This document shows, piece by piece, positions 1 through 8,790 of a DNA stretch of 64,000 nucleotides; position 1 is the first letter of the stretch; every line of letters begins with the position of its first letter. Source of the stretch: Paenibacillus massiliensis subsp. panacisoli DSM 21345 (GTDB taxonomy: Bacteria > Bacillota > Bacilli > Paenibacillales > Paenibacillaceae). The position numbers were made by a program, and so were the translations under genes. The notes beneath the pieces are model-generated. The model did not search any database, was not told the DNA's origin, and saw only the letters and a program-made list of their open reading frames with translations. The stretch is from assembly GCF_000426545.1 (NCBI RefSeq), contig NZ_AUFO01000019.1, positions 62,001-126,000 of the forward strand. The letters run 5' to 3'.

Positions 1-574
1 TCTTGAAGCGCGAAGTGTTGATCGGGGGAAAGATTACATCTGCATCCCGCTGATAATAGGAACGGATTCGATGCTTGACGACAGACGAATTCGCGACGTA
101 TTGGTCCACATGCACCGAAGTCTTCTGGTCCCAAGTCTTGAGACGGTTCATATACAGCCTGAGCATGCTCTTGAACAGATTGGATCGGGATTGCCCGGAC
201 ATGTATGTATCGTAATCCCAGGCGAACCGCATAGGAGTATGACAGTAGCAAATGTGAAAGGTATGCTTGGGTACTTGAATGCTCTTCATGAATGCGCTGC
301 TTGAGCTTAATACAATGTCAAAGTCTCGGAAGTCAAAATCCCGGATGGCAATGGGATACAGCGGCAGCACGCTCTTGAAATTGGACTTCACTCCCGGAAT
401 GTTCTGCAGCCAGGAGGCCCTGATATCTGCATCCTTCAAGTTATGGGACAAGCGGCTGTCACTGAACACCGTCGTGTAGATGGGAGCCTCCGGGTACATG
501 CTGTGGAATACCTCCACCACTCGCTCGGCTCCGCCCATCTGGATCAAATAATCATGTGCTATCGCTATTTTCAT
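1..574 (-). CDS. Glycosyltransferase family 4, N-terminal part (runs off the left edge)
   Basis: About 191 residues are visible, from an ATG at 574; the gene continues beyond base 1. The start MKIAIAHDYLIQMGGAERVV is typical of GT4 enzymes with a GT-B fold, whose glycine-rich first loop follows strand 1. The visible part is the acceptor-binding N-terminal domain; the sugar-nucleotide domain lies outside the window. It is the last visible gene of the minus-strand exopolysaccharide operon and follows another GT4 gene after about 30 bases, so it probably adds a sugar to the lipid-linked repeat unit at the inner membrane face. Donor and acceptor cannot be read from sequence. Confidence 0.85.
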   Translation of the reverse strand, partial: MKIAIAHDYLIQMGGAERVVEVFHSMYPEAPIYTTVFSDSRLSHNLKDADIRASWLQNIPGVKSNFKSVLPLYPIAIRDFDFRDFDIVLSSSSAFMKSIQVPKHTFHICYCHTPMRFAWDYDTYMSGQSRSNLFKSMLRLYMNRLKTWDQKTSVHVDQYVANSSVVKHRIRSYYQRDADVIFPPINTSRFK

Positions 575-604
575 CAATACCATCCTTTTAAACACGAGAG
601 TCTG

Positions 605-1747
605 TTATATACCTGCCAGCAAGCCTTTGTAATAATGAACGATATCTTTGACGGTATTCTCGATTACAAAATGCCGCTTCACACGCTCCATCCCCTTCCG
701 GCCCATCTCCTGCCGTTCCTCCGGATGCTCCAGCATCCAGCGAATAGCCTCCTCCAGCTTGGCGGGGTCCCCCGGCTGGATCAGCAACCCTGTCTCTCCA
801 TGCACGACTGTCTCTGTCGGCCCTCCTTCATTGGACGCAATGACTGGCAGACCGGCGGCCATCCCTTCCACGATGACCTGCCCGAAAGGCTCTGGTGTAA
901 CGGAGGTATGCACCAGCAGATCACAGCGCTGCATCAGGCCCTGAATGTCATCCACGTGACCTAGCAGTTGAACCTGCTTCAAGCCATAACGGTCAATCGT
1001 CTGCTCCAGCTCACGCTTATACTCCTGCTCACCGAACAGGGCATCTCCAGCCAGCCAGAATTTCACACGTGCATCCTCTGCAAACGCTCTGGCCGCTTCC
1101 AGCAGTATGTGCTGCCCCTTCCAGTGCGCCAGGCGACCAACCAACACGATGTTGAACTCATTCTTGGTTGCGATCGCGCCCTGTCGTTCCGTAATCGCCT
1201 TCGCGAAGGCAGAGTAGACGACCAAGGTCTTCTTGTCAGCCGGCAGCTCCAGTGCACTCAGGGTTGATTTGGAATTGGCGATGACTCCGTTGGGTAGAAA
1301 ACGCGACAGCAGCCGAATGGCCTTAGCTACCACAGGCTTCAGATACGGTGGACCGATATGATCCCGAATATGCCAAATCAAGGGTACCTTGGCTTTCTTC
1401 GCCGCAACAGCTCCATAGAGCGCAGACTTGAGGGAGTTGGTGTGAACACAGTCCACCTGCTCATCCTTGAGTAGCGGTGCCAGCTTATTCCCATAGGCTA
1501 GCAGCTTCAAGGCTGCGGCTGGAGCGCCCAGATTCACCGTGTTGCGCCCACGATTGCGCACAGATTCGTCCATCGGCACAATACGAACATCAATCTGTCG
1601 CTCCCGTAGGCGATCGGCCAAGTCCCCTTCCTCCGCAAGAATCACGAGCGGATTAATGTCCTTGCCAATGTGAGTCAAAATGTTATACAACGCTACCTCG
1701 CCGCCGCTCCAGCGAGCGGTATGATCAATGTAAGCTACTCTTAGCAT
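605..1747 (-). CDS. Glycosyltransferase family 4
   Basis: 380 residues, full length for a GT4 enzyme. The N-terminal domain begins MLRVAYIDHTARWSGGEVAL with the usual GG loop. The C-terminal domain carries NIVLVGRLAHWKGQHILLEA and the donor-binding E-x7-E region TPEPFGQVIVEGMAAGLPVI, which normally contacts the nucleotide sugar. The start ATG overlaps the stop of the upstream gene by seven bases (ATGCTAA), implying translational coupling within the exopolysaccharide operon. Likely a cytoplasmic, retaining glycosyltransferase in repeat-unit assembly; specificity unknown. Confidence 0.9.
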   Translation of the reverse strand: MLRVAYIDHTARWSGGEVALYNILTHIGKDINPLVILAEEGDLADRLRERQIDVRIVPMDESVRNRGRNTVNLGAPAAALKLLAYGNKLAPLLKDEQVDCVHTNSLKSALYGAVAAKKAKVPLIWHIRDHIGPPYLKPVVAKAIRLLSRFLPNGVIANSKSTLSALELPADKKTLVVYSAFAKAITERQGAIATKNEFNIVLVGRLAHWKGQHILLEAARAFAEDARVKFWLAGDALFGEQEYKRELEQTIDRYGLKQVQLLGHVDDIQGLMQRCDLLVHTSVTPEPFGQVIVEGMAAGLPVIASNEGGPTETVVHGETGLLIQPGDPAKLEEAIRWMLEHPEERQEMGRKGMERVKRHFVIENTVKDIVHYYKGLLAGI

Positions 1748-2943
1748 CCTGCCGCCGCCTTTCTATCTACAACTTGCCGAAATACATCCTCGATCTGCTC
1801 CGCTACTCGCTCCCAGGTGTAATGCTGTAGCACATGTGCCCTGCATATCTCGGCATCCGGCCACGTCTCACGCTGCTCAAGGCTGCTCAGTAGTCCATCC
1901 TGGATCTCTCCACTATCCGTTCCCGCGAATAGCAGCTCGGGCCGGAAGCGGCTCAGAATCTCCCGATTGCCACCGACCGGAGTTGCCATGACCGGCAATC
2001 CCGAGGCCATCGCTTCTACCGTAATCAAGCCAAAGCCCTCGAGCGCCTGCGTCGGCACCACGAACAGATCAGAGGCCTGATGGTACAAGGGCAGCTCCTC
2101 ATCGGAGATGTAACCAAGCAGCCTTACCTGCTCCTGCAGCCCATATTCCACGATTCGTGCTTCTAGCTCTGCCTGAAGATGACCTCGCCCGCCAATCAGG
2201 AGAATATGGTTCGGGTAGCGCTCTGCAACAGCCCTCCAGGCTTCAAGCAGTTGAATAAGCCCCATCCGGTTAACGAGTCTGCGCACGGTCAGGACGACCG
2301 TTGCCTCCTGTGGAAGCTGAAGTCGCTTGCGGACTTCAGCCTTGTCGTCAGCTGGATGGAAGCGAGATATATCCGCTCCGCCCGGGATAATCTGAATCTT
2401 GTGCAAAGGGACCTTGTATTGCCGATGAAGGATATCCCGGAAGGTCTCACTGAGGACGATAAATCGGTCGGCAAGTCCATAGGCCTTCATCTCAATGGAG
2501 CGAGCCATGGTGGTCTTAAGTAGATGCTTGAAGCCCTGACCCTCCAGCTTGATCTCCTCGGTCCAGGGACCATGGAACGTCATGACGACGGGAATGCCTC
2601 TCTTTCGCGCCTCGGCCGCCGGCCCTACACTGTAGGGAGCAAAGTGGGAGTACAGTACGTCCACAGGCTGTCTGTCGAACAGCTCTGCTGCATATTTCTG
2701 CATCAGCTCTCTCCGCTTCCATAGAGACTGCCCATTGCTTCCAATCGAATGGATCTTCATTCGCGGGGGAACCTCGGGCTTTTGCTCATTACAGATCAAG
2801 GCATCCAGGGAATGACTCAGTGACAGCTGCTCACATACGGATTTGAAATACGTATTCAGCCCGCCTGCCTGTAGCGAAGGCCAGCTAAGTCCAGTCGCTA
2901 CAATATTCAGCCCGCTGTCACCAAATCGGTTATTGAACGACAT
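1741..2943 (-). CDS. Glycosyltransferase family 4
   Basis: 400 residues from the ATG at 2943 (MSFNNRFGDSG). A longer reading frame exists upstream, but it begins with an arginine-rich stretch inside the preceding gene. The chosen start overlaps that gene's end by 14 bases. GT4 marks are the N-terminal glycine loop LQAGGLNTYFK, the domain-joining VVLTVRRLVNRMGLIQLLEA, and the donor-site stretch ALEGFGLITVEAMASGLPV. It is tightly packed with neighbours on both sides in the exopolysaccharide operon. Substrate not predictable. Confidence 0.88.
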   Translation of the reverse strand: MSFNNRFGDSGLNIVATGLSWPSLQAGGLNTYFKSVCEQLSLSHSLDALICNEQKPEVPPRMKIHSIGSNGQSLWKRRELMQKYAAELFDRQPVDVLYSHFAPYSVGPAAEARKRGIPVVMTFHGPWTEEIKLEGQGFKHLLKTTMARSIEMKAYGLADRFIVLSETFRDILHRQYKVPLHKIQIIPGGADISRFHPADDKAEVRKRLQLPQEATVVLTVRRLVNRMGLIQLLEAWRAVAERYPNHILLIGGRGHLQAELEARIVEYGLQEQVRLLGYISDEELPLYHQASDLFVVPTQALEGFGLITVEAMASGLPVMATPVGGNREILSRFRPELLFAGTDSGEIQDGLLSSLEQRETWPDAEICRAHVLQHYTWERVAEQIEDVFRQVVDRKAAAGC

Positions 2944-3769
2944 AAGTGGTCTCTCCCTTCTTCTCCGCCGGCTCCTCATTTTTGAGTGTGACCTGCTTGC
3001 TGCGCTTGGTCAGCTCATAATGCTTGAAGCAGACCAGAAATTCGTACATGACCCAGAACACCGCTACAGCGAACCCTGCAATACCTTTCCGATACAAGCC
3101 TTGCACGAAGTACTTCTGACAAAAGCGTGCTGGTGGTCTGAACAGCAGATTCATGATCTTGAAGCTCTTGCCCTTGCTGAAGGCTGTCTCCGCCTCCAGA
3201 TCGGTGTATTTATTGAATCGCATCACATGATCACTGATGCTACGAAATCCGTAATGCCACAGCACACCGTTCAGCCGAATGGTCTGTTCCTCTGCTACAT
3301 CCGGCATTTCGTGTACAAGACTGTTGGTAATACCGTAGATTCGGCGATTGAATAGCCGCACCAGATACTCGCCTTTGTTCATCCACTTTCCGAGAAAATC
3401 TCCGATCCGATACATGGAGTAGGCCTTAGCCGGATCATGCAAGGTTGCTTTCTTCTCCACCAGATCCCGGGCCAGCTCCTGATTCACAACCTCATCGGTA
3501 TCGATCAGAAAGATCCAATCGTACTGGGCCCGCTCAATCCCAAAGGTACGCTGCTTGGCATAACCCGGCCACGGATTGATGAATACCCTGCAGCCCAGGG
3601 CTTCGGAGACCTGAGCGGTATTATCCTTGCTGCCTCCATCGATCACGACTACCTCGTCCGCGAAGGATGCACAGGACTGGATCGCTTTGGCAATCCGGAC
3701 TTCGTCATCCTGCGCGATAATGACGACGGATATCCTGTTATCTACAGGTACGCTCGACATATGGTTCAT
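2930..3769 (-). CDS. Glycosyltransferase family 2 (WaaE/KdtX-like)
   Basis: 279 residues from the ATG at 3769, chosen because AGGAGG lies nine bases upstream; the open frame extends further but without a ribosome site. The N-terminal GT-A fold is clear: ISVVIIAQDDEVRIAKAIQS, then VVVIDGGSKDNT, then the metal-binding region IFLIDTDEVV. The C-terminal part has a long hydrophobic stretch (AGFAVAVFWVMYEFLVCFKH) that may anchor the enzyme to the membrane. The pattern resembles WaaE-type enzymes that add a hexose in polysaccharide assembly. It lies between the flippase and a GT4 gene of the same operon. Confidence 0.85.
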   Translation of the reverse strand: MNHMSSVPVDNRISVVIIAQDDEVRIAKAIQSCASFADEVVVIDGGSKDNTAQVSEALGCRVFINPWPGYAKQRTFGIERAQYDWIFLIDTDEVVNQELARDLVEKKATLHDPAKAYSMYRIGDFLGKWMNKGEYLVRLFNRRIYGITNSLVHEMPDVAEEQTIRLNGVLWHYGFRSISDHVMRFNKYTDLEAETAFSKGKSFKIMNLLFRPPARFCQKYFVQGLYRKGIAGFAVAVFWVMYEFLVCFKHYELTKRSKQVTLKNEEPAEKKGETTYVVQ

Positions 3770-3791
3770 TACAGGGGGCCTCCTTTTGTTC

Positions 3792-5171
3792 TTAACCGTT
3801 AGCCGGTTTTCTCCGGATATATGTGGACAGGGTAGACCGGAGCCACTGAATATCCTGTCTGGAAATGATGAGTCTTGGAATTTTGGTCTTAAGTACAAAT
3901 TTGACGTTGATCAGAATCATGGAAAAACGAATGATAACCGAGATGAGCATCGCTATGCCTGCTCCAGTCAGACCATAAGCTGGAACCAGCACAATCAGGA
4001 GAGGAACTACCATGGCCAGACCGGCCCCCTGAAGTATCGTGACAAGTTTTGGTTTGCCAAGCGCCATAAATGCCTGTGCCAACACCATGGTTCCCCCGCC
4101 GATGGACACCTCTAGCACCAGGAATCGGAATACGGTAAGCGCGCTTTTGAATTCCGGTCCGTACAGTAAAGTGAATACATATGGAGCAATCAGCATCAGT
4201 ACCACAGACGCCAGAATCGTGGCAGTGGATGTAATCCGAAAAGCTCTGAAGGTGATCGCAATCGCCTCATCCTTATCCAGGCTGGATGCCTTCGGGAAGA
4301 GAACGACAATGATTGAGGTCGAAAATACATTGACCATTCGCGCTAGGCTCACAGCTACTGCATACAATCCGAGCTCTGCTGGCCTCAGCAGGGCCGCAAT
4401 CAGAATCTGGTCGATGTATTGGGAGACCTGACCCATCAGATCATTTCCGTAGGAACCCATCCCGTAGGTGAACAAACGCTTGAAATGAGCCCAGCCATTT
4501 TTGATCTTCGGCTTATAGGTCCGAATCAGCCGTACCGTGACGATCGCATATACCGGCACAGCCGGGAGCAAATAAGCAAGCGCCGATGTATAGGGGTTCA
4601 TCATGCCCGTCACAATCAGAATGCCTAAGCCGAGCAAGGTCGCCAGCGGAGTAATGTACCTGAACAAGTTGTATTGCTTATATTCACCCCGCACCTGAAG
4701 CATGGCATTGTTGACCTGCGAGATTGCCACCAGAGGACATAAGATCATCGAAATCTGTGCGAATAGAACAACTCCTGGATCAAAGGCGTCCAGCCAGATC
4801 GGTACTACGAAGATTCCGATCGTTGTGGCTATGCTCCCGAACAAAATAGCCAGCAGCAGTGCGATCCCATAGAGTGATCCTGCATCCTTGGGGCTCTTCT
4901 TGGCGTTATAGATCAGTGCTGAAGGCACACCGAAGGTCAGACAGAAGGCCAGAAATTGAGACCAGTTCACCATCGCAGTCTGTTCTCCACGCCCCGTAGG
5001 TCCGAGGTAACGTGCTGTCAGTATGCCTGTCAGCATGTTCACCATCAGGATCATAATGCTGAAGAACATCGTCTTGACCGCTGCTGAGCTGTTATCCTTG
5101 CTTTTGGCAAAGCGGACAATAAAGCTGAATATGCTTCGAATTGGACTGGACAGTGCCTGTAAATATTGCAT
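3792..5171 (-). CDS. Polysaccharide flippase (Wzx-like, MOP superfamily)
   Basis: 459 residues with about 12-14 hydrophobic segments across the whole length, as in the oligosaccharide flippase family. Marks include the N-terminal region MLTGILTARYLGPTGRGEQT, which matches the RxLGPxGxG pattern common to Wzx and Wzx-like exporters. AGAAGG precedes the start at 5171. It follows the O-antigen-ligase-like gene after six bases. The expected role is to turn the undecaprenyl-linked repeat unit from the cytoplasmic to the outer face of the membrane so that a polymerase can act on it. Confidence 0.85.
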   Translation of the reverse strand: MQYLQALSSPIRSIFSFIVRFAKSKDNSSAAVKTMFFSIMILMVNMLTGILTARYLGPTGRGEQTAMVNWSQFLAFCLTFGVPSALIYNAKKSPKDAGSLYGIALLLAILFGSIATTIGIFVVPIWLDAFDPGVVLFAQISMILCPLVAISQVNNAMLQVRGEYKQYNLFRYITPLATLLGLGILIVTGMMNPYTSALAYLLPAVPVYAIVTVRLIRTYKPKIKNGWAHFKRLFTYGMGSYGNDLMGQVSQYIDQILIAALLRPAELGLYAVAVSLARMVNVFSTSIIVVLFPKASSLDKDEAIAITFRAFRITSTATILASVVLMLIAPYVFTLLYGPEFKSALTVFRFLVLEVSIGGGTMVLAQAFMALGKPKLVTILQGAGLAMVVPLLIVLVPAYGLTGAGIAMLISVIIRFSMILINVKFVLKTKIPRLIISRQDIQWLRSTLSTYIRRKPANG

Positions 5172-5177
5172 CGATTG

Positions 5178-6629
5178 CTACCTTCTTTCCGATGAAGCGT
5201 CTTTGGCCCACAGCCCTATTCCAATCAGCATCCATACGAGGTAACCTCGCATTCCCGGGAAGCCGTTATCGGATATCAGGTTCGCAACCGCTCCCGCCCA
5301 CGCCGCAAATGCTAGACGGGCATACGGCTGATAGCTGTCGCGCAAGGCAATGCGCTGAAGCAGCTTCTTGGCCAGGAAAAACAATGCGCCAAAAAAGAAC
5401 AGCGCTCCTGCAATGCCGAAGGTCAGGAAGACCGCGATGATGCCGTTGTCCATAACCCCGTGCTCTCCCAGATCCCCTCCATTCTCCAGCTTCGTACCTG
5501 TACCTACACTTCCGATGCCCTGACCAACCGGGTTCCCGATTACAGCCGGGATCATGGTGTTCAGGAGGTCCAGCCGCTCATTGTAGGAGTGATCCTCCTG
5601 AATCGACGTGAGCGTCTCCATCCGGGCCACGAGCCCCTCTGCTCCAGGCAGCTTCGGCACAATGTAGAACATGGCTCCGCCGACAAGTACCAATTGCAGA
5701 ATCGTCTTCCATTTTCCCTTGGAGGCGGATGTGACGATATATACCAGCAGCATGACGAATACGACCAGCCAGGCAGAGCGCACCAGCGTAATCAGCAACC
5801 CGGTTACCGTGAGCAGCAGACCGATCCATCCCAGCGTGCCCCGCCACCGTTTCTCCATCAGCATGGGCACGAGAGCCAAAGCCAAAAAGGCTGCGCATGG
5901 TCCCGGAGAGTTCAAGGTCGAGAACACCCGGATTTCGAGCGGATAGGGCATGCCTATCGAATTCATCTCAACATGATTCATCCAGAAGGCATCCCATGGC
6001 GGTACGGTTAGGTATTGAATTATGCCGTAGACCGCTACCAGTGTGGCGATATTCGCATACGCATACAGCAATCGGTCGAGATCTTTGGGCGAAAATGGTC
6101 TTACGGCGAAATAGGGCAGAAGCAGCAATGGGATCACATAATTCGCCAGATCATAGGCGAAGCCCATCCCGTTCTTGGCCAGCCCGATCAGGCTGCCGTA
6201 GCCGAGAGCTACCCCGAAATACAGAACAGCTCTGGCCAAGGGCTTATCGACATGATGAATGCTGCGCAGTACTGGAATAATGATCATCGCTCCAGCCAGA
6301 AGCGGAGCGACGCTGAGCAATGATACCGAATGGTAAGTGCCCTCCATCCAGTCCATGATTCTGCGGATCTCAGGCGCGATGGCCCATACAACGAGCGTAT
6401 AGGGAACGAGCATGCGGGATTGGATCATCGCCAGTACAAATGCCGGAAAGACCAGTGCAAGCACTGCAGCCGCCTGCTGACTCATGGTAGGACTCAGCTT
6501 GGCGCTGACATATCCGATCATGAGTGGCAGGATACAGGCCGCCATACCCAGCAGCAATATGGTCAATCCGCGTGTGTTCCACAGGCTGAATCCCTGCGGC
6601 TGGTTAGCTAATCGTCCGGCATTTCTCAT
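5178..6629 (-). CDS. O-antigen ligase/polymerase-like membrane protein (Wzy/WaaL superfamily)
   Basis: 483 residues with roughly 12 hydrophobic segments and a large loop in the C-terminal half containing the family-typical stretch around NERLDLLNTMIPAVIGNPVG followed by GQGIGSVG and GEHGVMDNGII. These match the Wzy_C pattern with a conserved His/Asp region. Wzy and WaaL proteins take undecaprenyl-linked glycans on the outer membrane face and polymerise or transfer them. A second protein of the same superfamily is encoded at 7442-8779, so one may be the polymerase and the other a ligase or transferase. Which is which cannot be told here. Confidence 0.8.
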   Translation of the reverse strand: MRNAGRLANQPQGFSLWNTRGLTILLLGMAACILPLMIGYVSAKLSPTMSQQAAAVLALVFPAFVLAMIQSRMLVPYTLVVWAIAPEIRRIMDWMEGTYHSVSLLSVAPLLAGAMIIIPVLRSIHHVDKPLARAVLYFGVALGYGSLIGLAKNGMGFAYDLANYVIPLLLLPYFAVRPFSPKDLDRLLYAYANIATLVAVYGIIQYLTVPPWDAFWMNHVEMNSIGMPYPLEIRVFSTLNSPGPCAAFLALALVPMLMEKRWRGTLGWIGLLLTVTGLLITLVRSAWLVVFVMLLVYIVTSASKGKWKTILQLVLVGGAMFYIVPKLPGAEGLVARMETLTSIQEDHSYNERLDLLNTMIPAVIGNPVGQGIGSVGTGTKLENGGDLGEHGVMDNGIIAVFLTFGIAGALFFFGALFFLAKKLLQRIALRDSYQPYARLAFAAWAGAVANLISDNGFPGMRGYLVWMLIGIGLWAKDASSERR

Positions 6630-6663
6630 TCAGGTGCTTCCTTTCTGCAGGAATACAGGCGGA

Positions 6664-7437
6664 TTACTCCGCGTTTCCCCTCTTCATCCGATTGGTTTTG
6701 AGCATTTCTTTGAGTAGTAGAAGCAGAAATTGAGTATCCTCAATCAGATATCTCTTCCATAGTCTTCGAGGTTCCTGCGATAAGCGCCAAAACCATTCAA
6801 ACCCTGTCTTTTGCATCAGCTCAGGTGCTCGCTTGATGGAACCGGACAGGAAATCGAAGGTTGCCCCGACACCGATTGACACCGGAGCACGATAGGATTC
6901 ATAGTGCCGATAGATCCATTTCTCTTGCTTCGGAGCGCCGACACCGACGAAGACAATGTCCGGGCGACTCTCCTTCAGCATGTGGATAATCCTCTTGTTC
7001 TCCTCCTCGTTGTTCTCAAAGCCATAGGAGGGAGAATAATAGCCCACTACATTAATCTGTGGATAGGACTGCTTCAGATTTTGCATGGCCTTCTCAGCCA
7101 CTCCATCTGCCGAGCCCATGAAGAACAGCCGATATTGACGCTCCTCAAAAGCCTCACCCAGCTTGCTGAACAGATCGGAACCGGATACCTTCTCCTTCAG
7201 CGGCTTGCGCAGCAGCTTGGAGGCCCAGATAATCGGCATTCCATCAGCTACCACAGCTCCTGCCTCCGAATAGATCTGCTTGAACTCCCTGTCCTTGCGA
7301 AGCTTGATGACATGGTCCACATTGCAGGTCAGAATATAGGAGTGGTTCTGCTGCTGAATGGTCCGATCAATGTAATCCAACAAATCATTAAAGTCATAGT
7401 TATCAAAATTGACATCGAACATGTTCACTCTGCTCAT
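6664..7437 (-). CDS. WecG/TagA/CpsF family glycosyltransferase (GT26)
   Basis: 257 residues, the usual length. Family marks are the early NVDHVIKLRKD, the AGAVVADGMPIIWASKLL block with the catalytic Asp in the ADGMP motif, VSGSDL, the nucleotide-binding region FMGSADGVAEKA, FVGVGAPKQEKWI and the C-terminal basic tail. These enzymes transfer a UDP-activated aminosugar or hexose to an undecaprenyl-diphosphate-linked monosaccharide, giving the second sugar of a repeat unit or a teichoic-acid linkage unit. In this operon the first sugar would be laid down by the transferase at 9738-10436. It starts four bases after the preceding gene ends. Confidence 0.92.
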   Translation of the reverse strand: MSRVNMFDVNFDNYDFNDLLDYIDRTIQQQNHSYILTCNVDHVIKLRKDREFKQIYSEAGAVVADGMPIIWASKLLRKPLKEKVSGSDLFSKLGEAFEERQYRLFFMGSADGVAEKAMQNLKQSYPQINVVGYYSPSYGFENNEEENKRIIHMLKESRPDIVFVGVGAPKQEKWIYRHYESYRAPVSIGVGATFDFLSGSIKRAPELMQKTGFEWFWRLSQEPRRLWKRYLIEDTQFLLLLLKEMLKTNRMKRGNAE

Positions 7438-7441
7438 CGTA

Positions 7442-8779
7442 TCACTTCTCTTTTGCGAAATCGGTTTGCGTTGAAGTCTGGTACAAGCAATTCAAATACC
7501 AGCACAACGGAATAATCATTTGAACCGTTGATAAGGTATTGTCCGAAAAGGAATAAATCAGAAATCCGGTAATCAGACCTGCGAAATAGGGCTTGATCGG
7601 CTTAGCAAGCGATCGATAAATGAGAACGAACACGATCAGCAGCGAGAGCATTAGCAGGCCGCAGCCAATGTATCCTGAATCAAAGTAAAAGCGGATGTAT
7701 TCGTTATGCGGTACGACGAAGCCATTGAACAGCGTGCCATCGTTCGCAATTGTCACCGCGCCAAGTCCTCTTCCTGACCATGGATAGTCCTGAACCCGGC
7801 TTAGAAAATAATCCCACGCCTCTGAGCGGCCCGACAGATCAATTCCCGTATCCGTCTGTCGCTCGAATGAGCGCTTCATCAAATTGTCCCATTGCAGAGC
7901 TACCGCAGCGATCCCAACTAGGATCGAGCCTCCAAGTGGAAACATATATCTCAGCCTGCCCCGCAAATATTGACGGGAAATATCGTACAAATACACAGCT
8001 AGAATCGGCAGTAACGCAAGGATAGGTCCACGAGTCCCCGTACCGATCAGAATCATAAAGTTAAGAGCCAGTGTCATGTAGAAGTAGATGCTTTGCTCCG
8101 GTCTTCGCTTGATTTCGATCAAGGATACGCCAATCCCGATAAAAGCCAGCATCGCCAGATGCGGCGGGATGTTCGCCCCCTGCAGCCGAATGGCTCCAGT
8201 GAATTCCACAGAAGCCAGGGAATGCATACCAGCCACAGCCAGCAGCAATCCTACTCCGACACTAATGACCGGAAGCATCGCGATGATGCGAATGTGTTTC
8301 TCGGCCACGGCCCTCTTCCACTTGATTAGGAGAAAAAAGAAGGGCAATGACAGCCCGATAAAGGCCTTGATTCCCAGTGATGCGCTCATCTGTGGAAGCC
8401 AGACCGAGAATGTGAAAGTAATTCCCAGCATGGCTGCCAATGCCCAGATGGGATAGCTGAATTTCAGCCGGATGCCATTGACCAGCATACAAGGGGCTAA
8501 CAAGGCCAATATGCCCAGCTTGTAGAGGGATAGCACCTCGAATCCGAACAAGCCGCCGGGAATCAGGTAATCCACAGATAAGGCTGTGCTCAGCAATACG
8601 AGATAGCTGATCCGATCAGGGTGAGTGATGCAGACTCCCAGCAGCAGCAGTACCACTACAGCAGCGATGCTGATGAAGGGCTGATAGGTAGCTGCGACCC
8701 CGATAAACAACGCAGCCAGCAGGAATACCGTCACTTGTTGAAAGGCATTCATTCTGGCTATCCGTGGATAGTTACTCAT
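7442..8779 (-). CDS. O-antigen ligase/polymerase-like membrane protein (second copy)
   Basis: 445 residues with about 11-12 membrane segments. The long C-terminal loop contains TGIDLSGRSEAWDYFLSRVQ, GRGLGAVTIAN and VPHNEYIRFYFDSG, the Wzy_C signature with the conserved R-x-x-x-W and HNEY histidine. GAGGTG is ten bases before the ATG. The gene sits between the GT2 gene at 8791 and the GT26 gene. Likely roles are polymerase of repeat units or ligase to an acceptor. The HNxY-type histidine is clearer here than in the protein at 5178-6629, so this one is the better candidate for the conventional enzyme. Confidence 0.85.
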   Translation of the reverse strand: MSNYPRIARMNAFQQVTVFLLAALFIGVAATYQPFISIAAVVVLLLLGVCITHPDRISYLVLLSTALSVDYLIPGGLFGFEVLSLYKLGILALLAPCMLVNGIRLKFSYPIWALAAMLGITFTFSVWLPQMSASLGIKAFIGLSLPFFFLLIKWKRAVAEKHIRIIAMLPVISVGVGLLLAVAGMHSLASVEFTGAIRLQGANIPPHLAMLAFIGIGVSLIEIKRRPEQSIYFYMTLALNFMILIGTGTRGPILALLPILAVYLYDISRQYLRGRLRYMFPLGGSILVGIAAVALQWDNLMKRSFERQTDTGIDLSGRSEAWDYFLSRVQDYPWSGRGLGAVTIANDGTLFNGFVVPHNEYIRFYFDSGYIGCGLLMLSLLIVFVLIYRSLAKPIKPYFAGLITGFLIYSFSDNTLSTVQMIIPLCWYLNCLYQTSTQTDFAKEK

Positions 8780-8790
8780 TGTTCAACACC

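Noticed and set aside
2944..2979. Upstream extension of the GT4 gene at 1741 (MRSRRRRRERPL)
   Set aside because: The arginine run is the out-of-frame reading of the end of the GT2 gene; the ATG at 2943 gives a normal family start.
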